64,000 nucleotides of DNA from Gordius sp. MW1 (Eukaryota; Nematomorpha; Gordioida; Gordea; Gordiidae), in assembly GCA_964036665.1 (NCBI GenBank), contig OZ038530.1, positions 22,838,001-22,902,000 of the forward strand, in the 5' to 3' direction. The notes beneath the pieces were generated by a model. That model was not told the origin of the DNA. It saw only the letters and a program-made list of their open reading frames with translations, and did not search any database. Position 1 is the stretch's first letter; every line of letters begins with the position of its first letter. This document shows, in pieces, positions 1 to 14,593 of the stretch. A program made the position numbers and the translations under genes.

Positions 1-3000
1 GGCTTTGTCAAAAATACTATCCATATAAATGATAAAATTCCTGATATAATAAAAGTTAAAGGCACACTTGTTTGAAGTGCAAAAATTATCTATACCAATT
101 ACCATAACCACAAGGTATTTATTATGGACTGCTGCTCAAAAGTCTTATCTTGTGTCAAACATGCACGCCTAAAACCTTCAGTTCCCAAAAATATACTGGT
201 TGAATATAGAAGCATCAACCTTTAATAAAATTTAGCAATATTGCAAAATAGTTATACCTAACGTTAACGATACCCAACACCTCTTTCGAAACGGATCTCA
301 CAATAATTACATTTAAAAGAAAAGAGATTATCCTAAATAAAATCTAACAAAATGTATCCGCGCTTATAAAATAAACTTGTCCTAAAAAATTGTATTTAGC
401 TGATACAATAGCGGTAGAAAATATATTTTGATCCGACATGTGGTGGTTTATTTATTGTACAATTAGTTACATTTGCACTAAAGCCATCTCTTCATTTTTA
501 ACTCCTGCTAATAATCCTTGTTCCCCAAACATCGTCATGAGAATGTTTGAAGGACAAAAAAACAGCAACATGGACCTGGACACAGAAAAAGAATTTCAAG
601 AAACTCTAAAGGTTTGTTTACAACCGTGGAAGAAAGGTGAATTGCATATTTTTTGAAACTAAATTTGTTTAATTTATACATTATTATTACAACAATATCT
701 CCAATTATATCTGATATTTTAAAATTGAAATATTTTTTCATTATTTTACTAATTTTTCTACATCCTTTTGATAACTAATGACTAATCTCTTTTGGCATGC
801 ATATATTTTGATCAATGGAAATGAGAGATGATATTTAAGTCCTTATATAATTTTTTTTTTTATTATTTTTATTTCAGAAGTTTAACTTATATTAACTGTA
901 AACAATGATGCCATTTGTAACTTGCCTTTGCAATGATATAATTCATTATAGCCAAATATCTTATTAAGTTTTAATCCTTCGTAGGTTTTAAGCATCAATA
1001 AGGCTCTAGATTCATTTCATAGTATTTTAAAATAAACCATATGTGGAGATGTGAAATTAATAACTTAAATTTACTTAAATTTTATAGACATTTCAGGGAT
1101 CTGGGTCGTATGAACCTAGTAAAACCAGCAAAGAATTTTTATATTATGTTTTATTATTAGATATTAATTATTTCTGGGAAAATTAATTTTTAATTTATTA
1201 TTTTAAAATCATAACAGTTTAAACATCAAATTTTATCATCTTTGTTATTAAAATATGGGCTTTTTTGTAACCTTTCCTCCTTGTTTTTTGCCTCGTATAC
1301 AAATTGTCATGATTCATGCATGGGGTTAAATTATAAGATGTTTTTTGCATAATATTATACATAATTTATGAGTAAGTTTATAACCATTTCAAAATCTATT
1401 TTCTACAAAAAAATACTTCATTAAAAATTTATTATTTTTGCGGTTTCAAACCATTTTTGCCTTATAACTATTAATAATATTTTTTTAATAAATAGTCCCT
1501 ACCTTATATTATCAGGAAATATTTTAATATTAATTTCTTCTCATAAATTTTTAGTAGATTAAAATCTAAATGGCACGCAAGGGGAAAAAAGGCTATAATT
1601 TGACTATTATCCTATAAATGACTAAAAAATTTAAGATAGACTTTGTGTGGGCTCAAATCATAAGCGATTGCGTGTAAAAATTTCGTGTAAATCTCAGATG
1701 CTTTTATAAAATAAAACATCGTCAAAATTGATGAATTTTGCAGCCTCGGTTTTTTTTTTTTTTTTTTTTTTTTTAAATATCTTTTTTCATAAATACTGCT
1801 AACCTTATATTGGAAATTAATTTAAAATTATTGCCACTTGCAATTTTGCTTGTCAACCGGTAAATGACTTAACTTAGATTCATGGAAGATAGACTTTTTG
1901 AGCTAGAATTAAGCGCAAAGGTTCGTTTAGTATAAGTTTAAAATGTATTTTCGCTTTTGGGTCATATTAAACCCCCAAAACCAACTGATGTTATATGAAA
2001 TTGCTTCCAATTAATGGTAACTTTCATAAGAGTAGCTAAGAGTCTGAAATAGAGGGGGGGGGGCAATAATGATTTAGGGAGGAATTTTTCGAAATTTTGG
2101 TTAAATTAAAAAAAAAAAAAAAAATCTCCCTACTTCTCCCTGGCTACCCATGGTAATTTTCTTTAAAAGACATTTTTGGTGTAGTAGTATTGTTGAAATA
2201 GCATCTATACTCAAAAGTTAAACAGATATTAACTCTGATAAATAGTATGCATACATGTTTTACTTATTTTTCTAGGCTCCTTTAAAATTGATTACTTACC
2301 TTTAGCATATTTGTGAAATCATTTTGCTAAAAAAAAACTGACATTTTTAGCTCGCATTTATTTAAACGTTTGTTACTACTAGCATAAACGAAAAATTTCA
2401 TTTGTAACTTTCCCGCTTATAATTAACTCCAGGGGGGGGGGGGGGATGGAGATAGCAAATCGCTTTGATATAATTTTGCTGGCGCCTCTTACTTTCAACT
2501 TAATTTTTTATAGCATTTTTACGACCCCTTCTGACACACGTGCGTGCACCCCCTCTAAATGTTAATTTTTTTGTTATCTTTCCTTCCCACTCTTCTTTTG
2601 AAATTGTCAACTTTCGTGAAAAATAAGTCATAAACAACTTGCAAGTGTAAGTTTCTGTTTATACTCTTTGAAAAAAAAGCCCACATGTGCTCACTTAAGT
2701 TACCATATAGTCCTGTCCATCTCGCCTTTTTATTAATAACGCATGTGTTGTTGCCATGTTTCAGTTTTACAACCGACAAAGAAAACACCACGGAAATTGT
2801 AATATCCAGCACAATTTGATCCACGTCTCAAGAGCCTGTTCATTAATTTAATTTATTTGTGCATTTATTCATAGGGGGGGGGGGGTGGCGAAAGCTGATC
2901 GACTTCATTTAGGGGGGGGGGCAAAACATAAATTTTTTATATTTTAAGGGTTTTATATTGAAAAAAGAAAATTTATTGGAATATTGCTAATAAAGAACAA

Positions 3001-3650
3001 GAACTCTCAGGTTCTTAATAAAATAGATTTTGAGATAAGGATATAATATTAAATCGGCCACACCCTTATGAATATTAGATATTCTTTATCAATTACTTTC
3101 TACCAGCTTATTAATAAAATCAGAATAAACCACATAATAAAGAAATTTAAATATAGTTTTACTATTTTTGCCCTCAAACCTTTAGACCACTGATATAGCT
3201 CATTAAAGTCTGATATACCTGGGTTCCATGACCAAATTTAAAGATGGCTTTGCCATGAATTAAGCATTAAGATTTATTTATACTCTAATTAATAACTTTC
3301 CAAATATAAACATTTGCATTGGTAAACTTTGATAGTGAAAATGATATAAATTAAATCATATTAAATTTCAAGATTCATTTTTTTATTTTGACTATAAAGT
3401 TAATCCCCCAAAAATAATTATATAAAATAAATAATAAGCAAATGCTGGCATCACTAATTTAATTCTCCTTTTATTTATCAAAATGCAACCAATGTTTATT
3501 TGTTATATCTTGGAAATAAGATTTTATATTCGAACTATTGATTTAATATATAGGTACAAAATTAGATCTTACAGTTTTTATTTCTGCCCCACTATACTTT
3601 CAATTATTTATTTTAGTAGTTAGAATTAAACAATCTTGGAAAGTTTATTT
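1..3650. other. gene-free AT-rich stretch with G-rich repeat fragments
   Basis: I see no convincing gene here. A short open frame at 438-656 ends in an acidic, exon-like segment followed by a GT (about 541-609). It matches nothing I know and has no partner exon, so I leave it uncalled. The stretch holds runs of 8 or more G near 2053, 2432, 2875 and 2912, set in sequences resembling the ends of the G-rich MITEs found elsewhere in the window. It also has long A and T runs at 1749-1774 and 2108-2124. Confidence 0.5.
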
Positions 3651-3659
3651 ATCAACATG

Positions 3660-3830
3660 CCCCCGATCCTCTCCCTCCACGTTATGGTTGTGAGACCTTC
3701 CATCCAGCCTCGATCCCTCGTAACACATAAACTCTTGATATCCAGTATCTAAAAATAGTGCAACTTGATATTCCTAATCTTCTCCGGAAGCAGACTCCTA
3801 CTACCATGAATGGCCGGTGCCTTTCTTGAC
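3660..3830 (+). mobile_element. small LINE fragment, possible
   Basis: A short stretch reads roughly like the segment of LINE polyproteins just downstream of the reverse transcriptase, where a Leu-Tyr-Gly-Cys-Glu-type motif occurs. It resembles the better preserved copy at 4150-5011. It is heavily decayed and the call rests on that resemblance only. Confidence 0.3.
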
Positions 3831-4149
3831 AAGGGCCCGCAAAAACACAAAATAAACTTTTTTAGCACAAGCTAAATTTAACCTTGAGACTAGTTAAGTG
3901 TATCCACCTTCTATTTCTCTCCCCCCCTCCCCCACATTTATTATTTATTTTTTGAACCATAATATGGTTTTTTACTTTTATGAATAATGTAGCTATATAA
4001 CTCTATCTTCCCCTCGCCCTGCCCCTCCCTTCTAAAGAGTGTAGTTAATGCGAACTGTTTTATAGAACTTAAAAGCTTGCGTCTAGGTTATGGCTTTTAA
4101 TATATATAATATTTTTCTCTCCCCCCTTTCCCCCCTCCCCACCTCATAC

Positions 4150-5011
4150 TCCCTTTTAGACATCTCGAATAAAATAGTAAAAGCCCTGAAAAAATCTACT
4201 CGTGCTACTTTATATGGAAGTCGCATGAACTGGCCCTACCAACCCGCCTCCGCATGTTCAAAACCACGATCTTACCCATTCTACTCTATGGTTGTGAAAC
4301 ATGGTCTCTCAAAGGCCCGACTCTTAGAACGGCTTAAACAAAACTCAACAAAATGGTAAAGATAGTATGTAATATTTTCTACCCGGAAGTAATCAGCAAC
4401 GTCAACCTCTGGACCCTTTGTAAAATCCCCCATTAAAAACGTAATAATTTCTCGGAAATGGAACTTCCTGGCACATCAGTGGTATTAACATATGTCTAAG
4501 TTCTATTTTTTGGAGACCCACCCCCGCAATTACCAAACCTCAAATGCAGAGGAAGCTGGATATACCAAACCTTTCAGCAACTCCGGTCCCTCTACCACGA
4601 TTGGAATTCAATACTCCCTATAATGCAAGACAGGACGGAGTGGAAAACCTTCTCTTTGTCCCACTTCCCAAGTCGTACCCTCCCGTGACGAGATAAATAC
4701 TACTTCCTTCGTACCTAGCGCCACAGCCCGATCACTCTGTCAAATGGAATATCGTATTCATTATATATTTATTTATTTATTTTTTTTTTTTTTTTTGAAA
4801 TTTCCTTTGTTTACTAATAACATACTAATCCTTTTTATATATACATATACTAACACACTAACCACTAACCTACTAACAAATGAACACGTAACCTCTGGTT
4901 ATCGTGGCCCGAGATGCACCGCATAGGTGTCAGATGGGACTCAATCTTAGCTTGCCGATTTAGCTAAGCTCTTGAATGTCATCGGGGCAAATACATACAT
5001 ACATACATACC
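4150..5011 (+). mobile_element. 3' end of a non-LTR retrotransposon (LINE)
   Basis: The translated sequence contains the hallmark of LINE open reading frames downstream of the reverse transcriptase: ILPILLYGCETWSLK, encoded near 4268-4312. It is preceded in another frame by an ISNKIVKALKK helix. Both are interrupted by frameshifts and stops. The copy is 5'-truncated and ends in a short tandem (CATA)n run at 4990-5011, a 3' tail type seen in several LINE groups. It looks like a dead partial insertion. The family cannot be set without a search. Confidence 0.6.
4990..5011 (+). repeat. (CATA)n microsatellite, LINE tail
   Basis: About five tandem CATA units directly follow the LINE fragment and probably are its 3' tail. 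Confidence 0.7.
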
Positions 5012-5094
5012 TTGATATATAAGGTATCCGTATTGTAGTGTAGGAATAAGTATCGTGTGTCGTATATTTTATATATGTTAGAGACTAAAAATCC

Positions 5095-6760
<1,666 letters not shown>

Positions 6761-6779
6761 GAAAGGCCAAACCCCCTAA

Positions 6780-8985
6780 ATTGTAGCCTCACATTTCTTC
6801 GGCGCTACTCTAGTATCATTTTCAAAATCGGATGGCGGAATTCGACCTATAGCAATGGGATCTGTTTTACGCAGACTCTGTTCCAAACTAATCATAGAAC
6901 GCATCAAAAGTAAAGCTGTGGAAATCCTTGCTCCTAAACAACTAGGATTTTGTGTAAAAGGAGGATGCGAAATTGCTTCACAATCGGTAAGAATTTCTCT
7001 TACCACCCCAACCCCCTCAGTGATCGCTAAAATTGATTTCAAGAATGCTTTCAGCTCCATTTATCGTTCCCACTTCCTTAATAAAACATACAAACTGGGT
7101 TTCTTTCAGAGAAATGTTCGGGGGAGGGGTTAAAATGTTTTTAATTGCTAAACCATTTTGTATAATATTTACTGATTTTTATTGGTGATATAAGTGATAT
7201 ATATATAGATATATACACGCATAATCATTAAATAATTTATGACTTTATGATGGAACTTGAGTTCATGCTTCCTTCAATCAAAACTCTCCGGGGGGGGGGG
7301 GTATTTGAAATTGCCCCGGGCTCCCCCCTGAAAGAAACCCTGACAAACATTTCCCTGAATACTCCGCATTTCTTGATGCATGCTTTTCACCAGTTTCAAT
7401 ATTACAATTTCACAATCATATCATCAAGTGACGGTATTCAACAAGGCGACCCCTTAGGGCCGCTTTTGTTAGGCATCAAAACTTTAGTTGACAGCCTTGC
7501 AAAGTTCAATTTGACTTTAAACATTAGGGACCTTGACGATGGTACCTTCTAAGGCGCCTCTGAAGATGTTTTTGCCGCTTTAAGATACCTGGAAAAAGAA
7601 TCAACAAAAATCGGATTAACGCTAAATTAAGCTAAAACCGAAATTTGTCCCCTTAAACCTCTTATTAGCAATCAAGACCAATTATCTTACAAATTAAAAG
7701 ATCGTTCCTTTTCTTCTCGGATCCCCAATTGGAGGCTCTATTCCCACATTAAAATTGTTGAAGAAACCAGTCGCAGTCTAGCAGACATGAAAAGTCTATT
7801 CAAACACCTTCTTGCCCACCAAGCATTTTTCTAGTAAAAACTGCTACTCAATCCTTAAACTAATGCACAGCTTCCGGTCCACTGCAGTGTTCTTACATCA
7901 CGAGGCCTTGTCCAAATGCAAAATCTTTAACCGAAGAAATAACCAATTCTACCCTAGGCTCCACACACTAGCAACAAGCTTGCCTTCCAACAAAACTGGG
8001 GGGGGGGGAGGGCTAGGCTTAGACTCAATAGCCTCCATATCTCTTTACGCATTTATATCAAGCCGCCTGTCCAATGAAAGCATCATTTCAACATTAACTC
8101 CACAACCTGACAACTTACTTGCGTCGCCTTCCAACAATGGAAGGAATTTTTTAACGTCCCTACTCAATTTCCTAAAGTAAAGTCTCAAAAGTGTTGGATT
8201 GGCCCCCTGTCTGAGTGCCTCTTAAAATCTCTCATTAATGGCGCTTCGGCAGAGGAACTTCCAGCGCCTTAGCTTCACGCTCAGATCACGAATGGCTCGA
8301 AGCTTTCCCAAGCCGTAACCTCGGTCTATTCTTATCAACGATTTCCGCTTGGCAGTAGGCCTAAGATTAGGATGCAATATAGTTGCTGAACACACTTGTT
8401 CACTTTGCAATAATTCCGTAAAATCGTATGGCCATCATGGCCTTCACTGTAATCGCAACAAAGCCCGGTATTTTCGACATACCGCGGTTAACAAACTTAT
8501 AACTATTTCACCAAAGCTGGTTTCCCCTCTATTCTCGAACCCACAGGCCTCTGTGAAGACAACAAACTACCCGATGGCCAAACTTTAGGCGCTTGGAAAA
8601 AAGGGCTCAGTTTAGCATGGGACTATACATGTACTGACGTATTTGCCCCATCTAATCACAACATAGATCCCTTGTCTTCAGCCGAGGCTCTGAAAATTTC
8701 AAAATACTCAGAAATTAACAATACTATTATAATTTTTTGTCCCATTGCGACAACCACCCTAACAACCTTTGGCCCCCAAGCCTTACAACTTTTTAAAAAA
8801 ATAGGGAAACAAGTCTCATTACTATCCCATGATAATCACGAATCATTTTTTATACGACAGAAAATCGGCATTAGCGGAATGTTTTCTCAATATTTACGAT
8901 TCTTATTTTTTTTTATTTATATCGCCTTCACAAAATATGTAATTCTCTTTATAAAAATAATAAATGATTAGTTATGTAACTATAT
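6780..8985 (+). mobile_element. non-LTR retrotransposon with RT and C-terminal zinc finger/endonuclease-like region (5'-truncated)
   Basis: The sequence begins inside a reverse transcriptase: GGIRPIAMGSVLRRL (near 6832), IAKIDFKNAFSS (7027-7062), GIQQGDPLGPLLL (7431-7469) and the catalytic-site equivalent LDDGTF (7531-7548). Further on comes a C-x2-C, His-rich finger (CSLCNNSVKSYGHHGLHC, 8401-8454). It is followed by a DNK-LPDG motif and WDYTCTDVFAPS (near 8616-8655), which resembles the KPD...D layout of restriction-like endonucleases in R2-like LINEs. Several frameshifts and stops separate these blocks, so the copy is dead. A 248-bp MITE splits the RT. Related 3' ends occur at about 15800-16064, 25051-25522 and 51390-52262. 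The clade is inferred only. Confidence 0.7.
7095..7342. mobile_element. MITE inserted in the LINE reverse transcriptase
   Basis: A 248-bp element with terminal inverted repeats CTGGGTTTCTTTCAG and CTGAAAGAAACCCTG lies between direct repeats ACAAA (7090-7094 and 7343-7347). Removing the element and one repeat restores the RT frame across TYK-x-FPEYSAF. Its internal sequence, including a poly-G run, matches both ends of the longer element at 21152-22489, so it looks like an internal-deletion derivative of that element. Confidence 0.8.
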
Positions 8986-8989
8986 AAAG

Positions 8990-9765
8990 TTTAAAAGATT
9001 ACCATTTTAAAAGTTTTTTTAGTTTATGTACATAAACTATCACAAAATTTTTTGCAAAAGCACTTTGCTATCTATGGTACAAATTACACGGGACAATTTG
9101 CGACAGGTGGAATTTCTAAATGGACAAAAAGTAACTGAACGTCCTCTTGTGTAGTATGCCAGCTTTTAAAACATAAAGGTTTTAGATTATTGATTGGTAT
9201 TTAAAGGGTAAAGAAAGATAATGTTGACGCTAGGTAATTAATTCTTAAATTATCACGTATTTATTTCTTTGAAAACATGTTTTATAAATGCATATCCGAC
9301 GGAATCGTCTCCTTACCCTAGAGGCTAAAACGTTTTTTAAGAGCGCAGAACCTCCAGGGAATATAAATAAAAAATATTGTTCCCTTTATTAATATTTTCG
9401 CTTTTAAAAACATTGTCCAATTTTAATTTATTTTATATAATATCCTCCCATACTGTGGAATCGTTAATAAAATCTAGTCTATACGGTTAAATACGTCTAA
9501 TAAGGCCACATATTTCGTAAACTAGAAAACACAGATATTTAATTTATCAAAGGTTTATTTAGATGTCTATAATTTTTTAAAAGAGACTTTGGAAGAAACT
9601 GGAACTCATTCATGGTGCTTTGAACTGGACAACGTCCTTTTTAAGAACCTATAAAAACAGCAGTAATTAGTTCTCATCCTTCCTGAATCAAGGACACGAC
9701 TGGGCTAATTAAAGAACAGAAATTCTCATATGTCACCCACCTGTCATCTCTTGAGGGGCTTATTA
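8990..9765. other. intergenic, nothing recognised
   Basis: AT-rich sequence with no gene, repeat family or RNA that I can recognise. Confidence 0.4.
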
Positions 9766-9767
9766 AG

Positions 9768-9941
9768 TAGTGCTGTAAAACGACTGGGTTTCGTTTGGTC
9801 GACCTGGGGTTTTAGTCGACTTAACATATGCAGACCTAAGTTTGACCATAAAGCTTTTGGTCTTGCGATAGAAAAACAGACCGAAAACCCTTTGGTCTGT
9901 ATATGTTCAGTCGATTAAACAAAACCCAGCCACAAGATTAC
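9768..9941. mobile_element. hAT-like MITE, family A (decayed copy)
   Basis: Begins TAGTGCTGTAAAACGACTGG and ends with a diverged form of the inverted repeat (AAACAAAACCCAGCC). It contains the GGTCGACC and AGTCGACT blocks that mark this family, also found at 10355, 11018, 35691, 39027 and 54550. Confidence 0.7.
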
Positions 9942-10354
9942 TATGAAGCATCCCATATAAAAATTAAGTTTAAACCAACATAAACGTTATGTTTGCAAAA
10001 TAAATAGGCAAAATTAGAAATATAATATGAATTAACTCTATATGAACTTTTTTTATATGCGCAAAAACTTAATATATTAAGCCCTTATTAAAATAGATTT
10101 AGATTAATTTTTGAAATACATAGATTCTATTGATACAAAACATTAATCGTTAAATTCGCGTCCTATAAATTCCAAATCGTTATCTGACACATGGCCCTTG
10201 ATGAATATTTTTTTTATTTATAATTTAATGCTCGTTTATTGTATATTCTATGGATCACTGCTATCAAATAAAAGCATTAATTAAGAAAAAATTATAACCC
10301 ATATAAATAACGTAATACATAAACTACATGCGCGTCTAACGTCTTACTTCATTA

Positions 10355-10446
10355 AGTGATGTTGTAAAAACGGCTGGGTTTTGTTAAATCTTTGGTTTGT
10401 TTATGTTCAGTCGACTAAAACCGAACCCAGCCGTTTTTCTGCACTA
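10355..10446. mobile_element. hAT-like MITE, family A (short deleted copy)
   Basis: Starts near TGATGTTGTAAAAACGGCTG and ends CAGCCGTTTTTCTGCACTA. The centre is largely deleted. Its right end stops three bases before the end of the ORC3 stop codon on the opposite strand (10450-10452), so ORC3 has essentially no 3' UTR outside this element. Confidence 0.7.
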
Positions 10447-10449
10447 CAT

Positions 10450-13400
10450 TCAAGCAAAATTAAAGATGGTGACATCCCAGTAACGAGAGTTGTCGTAAGT
10501 TTTCACCCTTTTCCTTGGTTTAGCCAAACCCATGTATCTCAAATCCAAAAGGGCTTGTTTAAAGATTTCCACCAAATCGGTACACGGCGTTGCGTCTTCG
10601 AGGTAATTACAACGAATACTTTCTTGAAAAGCTTCAAACCAGTCCAACAACTTAATTTTTCGCGTGTAAAACGCGGTACTTTTTTCCGTTATCGCGATTT
10701 GGTAGGCCGTAGCGACGGAAACGAGGTTTATATTCGTTTCCTTTCGGTCACCAAGATCTTCCCGCTAACGTTGTAAGTTATCATTTAGTTTGATGTTTCA
10801 GATAAAATGATATATATATAGGGTTTGATTTGGGATTAGCAAATATTTAACAGCCCGTTACAACAGTTTTAAAATAATCTACGAAATCTCACGCGAGGCC
10901 TTTTGAAGCGTAGGACGAAATTAAGGATTGGTAGTTAGTAAGATTGTTATAAACCACGATTATAATATATATTTGTGCTTCTTATAAACAAAATTATAAA
11001 TTAATAATTTCTTTTAATTGTGGAATTGTAAAACGGCTGGGCTTTGTTTGGTACCAAGTCAAACGTTCTCAAGTCAAACGTTATAAAACAACTAAAAACA
11101 ACTAAAAATAACTAAAAACAACTAAAAATTTCTTTAAAAATTATGATATAAGCTTTTAATTTAGGTAGATCTGAAGGTTTTATACATAATTAGGGTTCTC
11201 TATATAGGGGTAGGGTTAGGGTTAAGGTTAGGGTAAGGTTTTAATTATTTTAGTTATTTTTAGTTGTTTTTATAACGTTTGACCCTGAAAACGTTTGACC
11301 CGGATTCGGGCTTTGTTTGGTCGACTATTGGTTCAACTAAGACTAACGGCCGACTCTGGTCTGTTTGTTAAATTTCGACTAAGCCTAGAAGAGTCGACTA
11401 TAACTAAAGGTCGACCAAACAAAACCAAGCCGTTTTTACAACACTGTTCGATTGGATTGTTTTTGTAACTGTTTGTGGTGGTAAGGTAAATGTCGTGAAA
11501 ACGTTTGATAAAAATCAATATTATGCCTACTATTAATTTTTCGTTTTAGCTATAATTTTCCTAAGTCACTTGAAGTTTCCACCGCCAAAAAAACTTAAAA
11601 TTAGTTAAAACTCACCTGGAAATGCATAAGCAAATTGTCGAAACTACGAGTCATATCTATGGGTGGGGATGGATAAAGTTCCCGATAAACAAAATCTTCT
11701 TCCTTGCTTTCGTTTTCTAGGTAATACAATTCGTGGCATATCAGAGAATTTGGGGGACATAGATAGTCCGAAAGAAGTGTATTTATTAGTTTTGCAATCG
11801 CGTCAACAGTTTCCTGTCCCTATGGAATATATTTAAAAATATTTTCAAAACATGGATTTAAGTTATTTTTCAAAATTAAATTTTAAAATTCTAGTCCAAA
11901 AATCGGGTACAGTGATTTTAATCGCAATAACATGTAAAGTTACAAGACACAATCTTAAGCCATATTTTAAAAATGACAAAATAAGTCTTTATAACTACCT
12001 CAAAAAAGTTTTAACAAAAACAATCATAAAATTACCTTATTGGCGTTTTGATCTTTTGAAGTTTTAGCAGTAAGTGGACTGTAAATTATAAACATAATAC
12101 ATATAATAATAATTAGTAATTGCTTTTCATAACAAATAACAGAAAATTTTCAAATTAAAATATATTTTGAGTTACTTAATAATTTGGTGTAATTTGGATA
12201 AAGGTCCAGACATGTCATTCAAAATGCTACTCAAGGAACCAGAGGTGTTGCTTAAAATATTACAGGATTCTTCAATAAATTGTGTAAGGTTTGAGGGAGT
12301 AGGGTGAGGGGATATATGCAAATTTGCCAAGCTTTTACATACGATTGCACATTTTTTGATTTTGCCTTGGAGCACTTCATAGTATAAATTTGCCTGTTCC
12401 ATTTCTAAAAACATTTTTAAATAAGTTTTATAAGAAATGAAAATTCACATGAAATGCTTGAAAGATATACATGTTTTTAAAAGGGAAAAGTTTATTATTG
12501 ACCCTTTTAAATGGAACGTTTTATATTATAAGAACTTGCAAATATATTATTTAAAACTATCAATATCTTAAATATGTGGAATAGAAGTTACATCTTCGAT
12601 ATACAACAAAATATCAGATGTTACAATACAAATTGATATTTTATAATATAAATATTTGATCGCCATAAAAAGGTGTTCAGAAGCTAGTGCTTAAAAAAAT
12701 ATTATTTGACCATTCACATCCCTCTAATTCAAATGGATGGCAATTTCTAAAACTAAATGATCACAGCTTATTGGGATAAAAAATAAAACCATTTGCATAG
12801 AATATCTAAAAATGTTTTCAAATTTTAAGTTTGGCATGTGAAAATAAAGTTAGAGATAAAACTAGAAAAATTTCTTTAAACACATTACCTTCTTGGCAAG
12901 AATCATGTGAAAATGTTTGGCAAAACAAATGTAAAACATTTAAGGACGGTCGCAAACAAGCTCGATAACTCATAATTTTTGCGCTGCATTCCACCAAAAA
13001 TTCTGTAAATGCCACATCGTCAGTCACTAATTTTTTCTTGGTGGATGATTCTTCTAATTGATTTACATAGGCTTTAAAAGATGGAGTAAAAGCTCTAATA
13101 GTATCCAAAGGAAATTTCTTTAAAATTTGGTTCATTTGATCTTGCTTATCAGATTTTGATCTTATCCTTAATTTCTTCTTAAGAGCGCTTTTCGTTTCAA
13201 ATCTGTCCTTTTGATCCTCTGTAGGGTGTGCATATTTTTGAACCAAAAGATTTTTGGCTTGTTCATTAACTTTTTGGAGGAAAAGATGTAAATGAAAGGA
13301 AAAATCGTTTGGTTCTTTTTGGACATCCTGGAAAAAAATGAAATAGCGCAGCTTTTGTTTTAAATTGGCATACTTAAACAGTCTCCATAAAACATCAACT

Positions 13401-14593
13401 CCTTGAACATGGGTGAAGAAACATTGTTTTAAACTTTTGATTAAACTAGGTCCTGGTTGGACGAGGCAATTATCATAATCAATACATGAGACAGTAATGA
13501 ATGAATCAATACATTTGGTTTTGGTTGGAAAACTGAAAAGTTTACAAACAAAACGTGGAGACTCTTCATCAAAATTATTTGGTTCCAAAATTTCCAAAAG
13601 GGCTGATGAAATTTGAACATTTGGCTGTGTTTCTGTGTCTAAAACGTTGTGATTATGACTAGTAGTTCTAAAATCAAAGATATCACAACTCAAAAGTATG
13701 CAAATGGATAAATTTTTCTCAGGGGGAATGTTTTGTGATTTGAATAGACAATGGAAAAAATCTTTGAGAAGGGTTTTATGGTATTCATTTGTAATTATAT
13801 TACATTGTACACTTAAATGAATTAAAAATGTGTCTTCAGATTCAGATAATGCTTTACTTGATAGCCTAGTTTATTTAAACATAAAATCGTAATTTGTATG
13901 GAAAAAATTAATGAAACAAAGATGTGAAACATTATAAAATTAGTGGCAAAAGTTTACAAGTCTTTGCTATAAGTGCTAACAATTATATTATATTAAATAT
14001 ATTATTTAACCACTTTAATTAAGTGATCTAAAGGTTGTGATTAAAATGCTCAGGTTTGCACTGGATATAAATATCAAATTGAGATAAAAACTTATTGCAT
14101 AACAACAAAGGTGACAACTTTAAATAAAGAGTTTCATTAACTTTTATAACAACTTAAAAAAATGGAAAGTTACCAATTATAAAGGTTTTCAAAAGATAAA
14201 AGGATTTGATTATCATCTTTTGCTTTTATTTTCTTCACAGACAAATAATGCCACCTATCATTTAATTGACTGTAAAAGCTATCAATAATTTCTTTGATAT
14301 TTCTTTGCACATTAAAGTCGATTGAAATTAGATATTTCTGAGGTGACTTTAATAAAATACAATATAAATAATTACTTCTTCACCCGAAAAATAATTAAAT
14401 CTATCCTTTTTTACAGAAATGGTATTGATATTTGAAATAATAGCAATGGGTGAGTTACCATCTATTGAGGGAAAAAAACTTAATAAACTTTAAATATACC
14501 TTTACAATCTTTAGTAAAAATTTTTGATATCTTTAAATTAACTGGATGTTGAAGCAAACTTTTTTGTTTTCTTATAACAAAGTCATGAATCAT
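10450..14593 (-). CDS. ORC3: origin recognition complex subunit 3 (ORC3)
   Basis: ORC3 is a subunit of the six-protein complex that marks replication origins in the nucleus. I reconstruct eight phase-consistent exons (14593-14500, 14461-14376, 14346-14174, 13865-12889, 12404-12176, 12078-12036, 11819-11616, 10764-10450) giving 706 aa, close to the usual metazoan length of about 710. The start is MIHDFVIRKQKSLLQ. Family landmarks are ISSALLEILEP, the helical insert, LPPETQ-like LCPPNSLICHELYYLE in exon 7, and the diagnostic C-terminal winged-helix stretch KLLDWFEAF followed by DLRYMGLAKPRK in exon 8. Intron 2 is only 29 nt. Intron 7 (851 nt) carries nested MITEs. Recognition rests on the C-terminal half; the N-terminus is diverged. 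Confidence 0.82.
11018..11446. mobile_element. hAT-like MITE, family A, in ORC3 intron 7
   Basis: Outer inverted repeats TGTAAAACGGCTGGGCTTTG and AAGCCGTTTTTACAACACTG with the family's GTCGACT blocks. A second, unrelated small element (11054-11300) is inserted inside it. Confidence 0.75.
11054..11300. mobile_element. small foldback MITE with telomere-like core, nested in family A
   Basis: Arms contain AGTCAAACGTT...AACAACTAAAAACAACT on the left and AGTTGTTTTTATAACGTTTG on the right. The left arm has a short AACTAAAA tandem repeat. The core near 11205-11240 carries several TTAGGG-type units (TAGGGTTAGGGTTAAGG). It is non-coding. Confidence 0.7.

Noticed and set aside
438-656. Possible exon with an acidic segment
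   Set aside because: No partner exon, no known domain, and the 5' part looks random.
11205-11240. TTAGGG units as a chromosome end or fusion point
   Set aside because: The tract is short and degenerate and lies inside a MITE nested in an intron.
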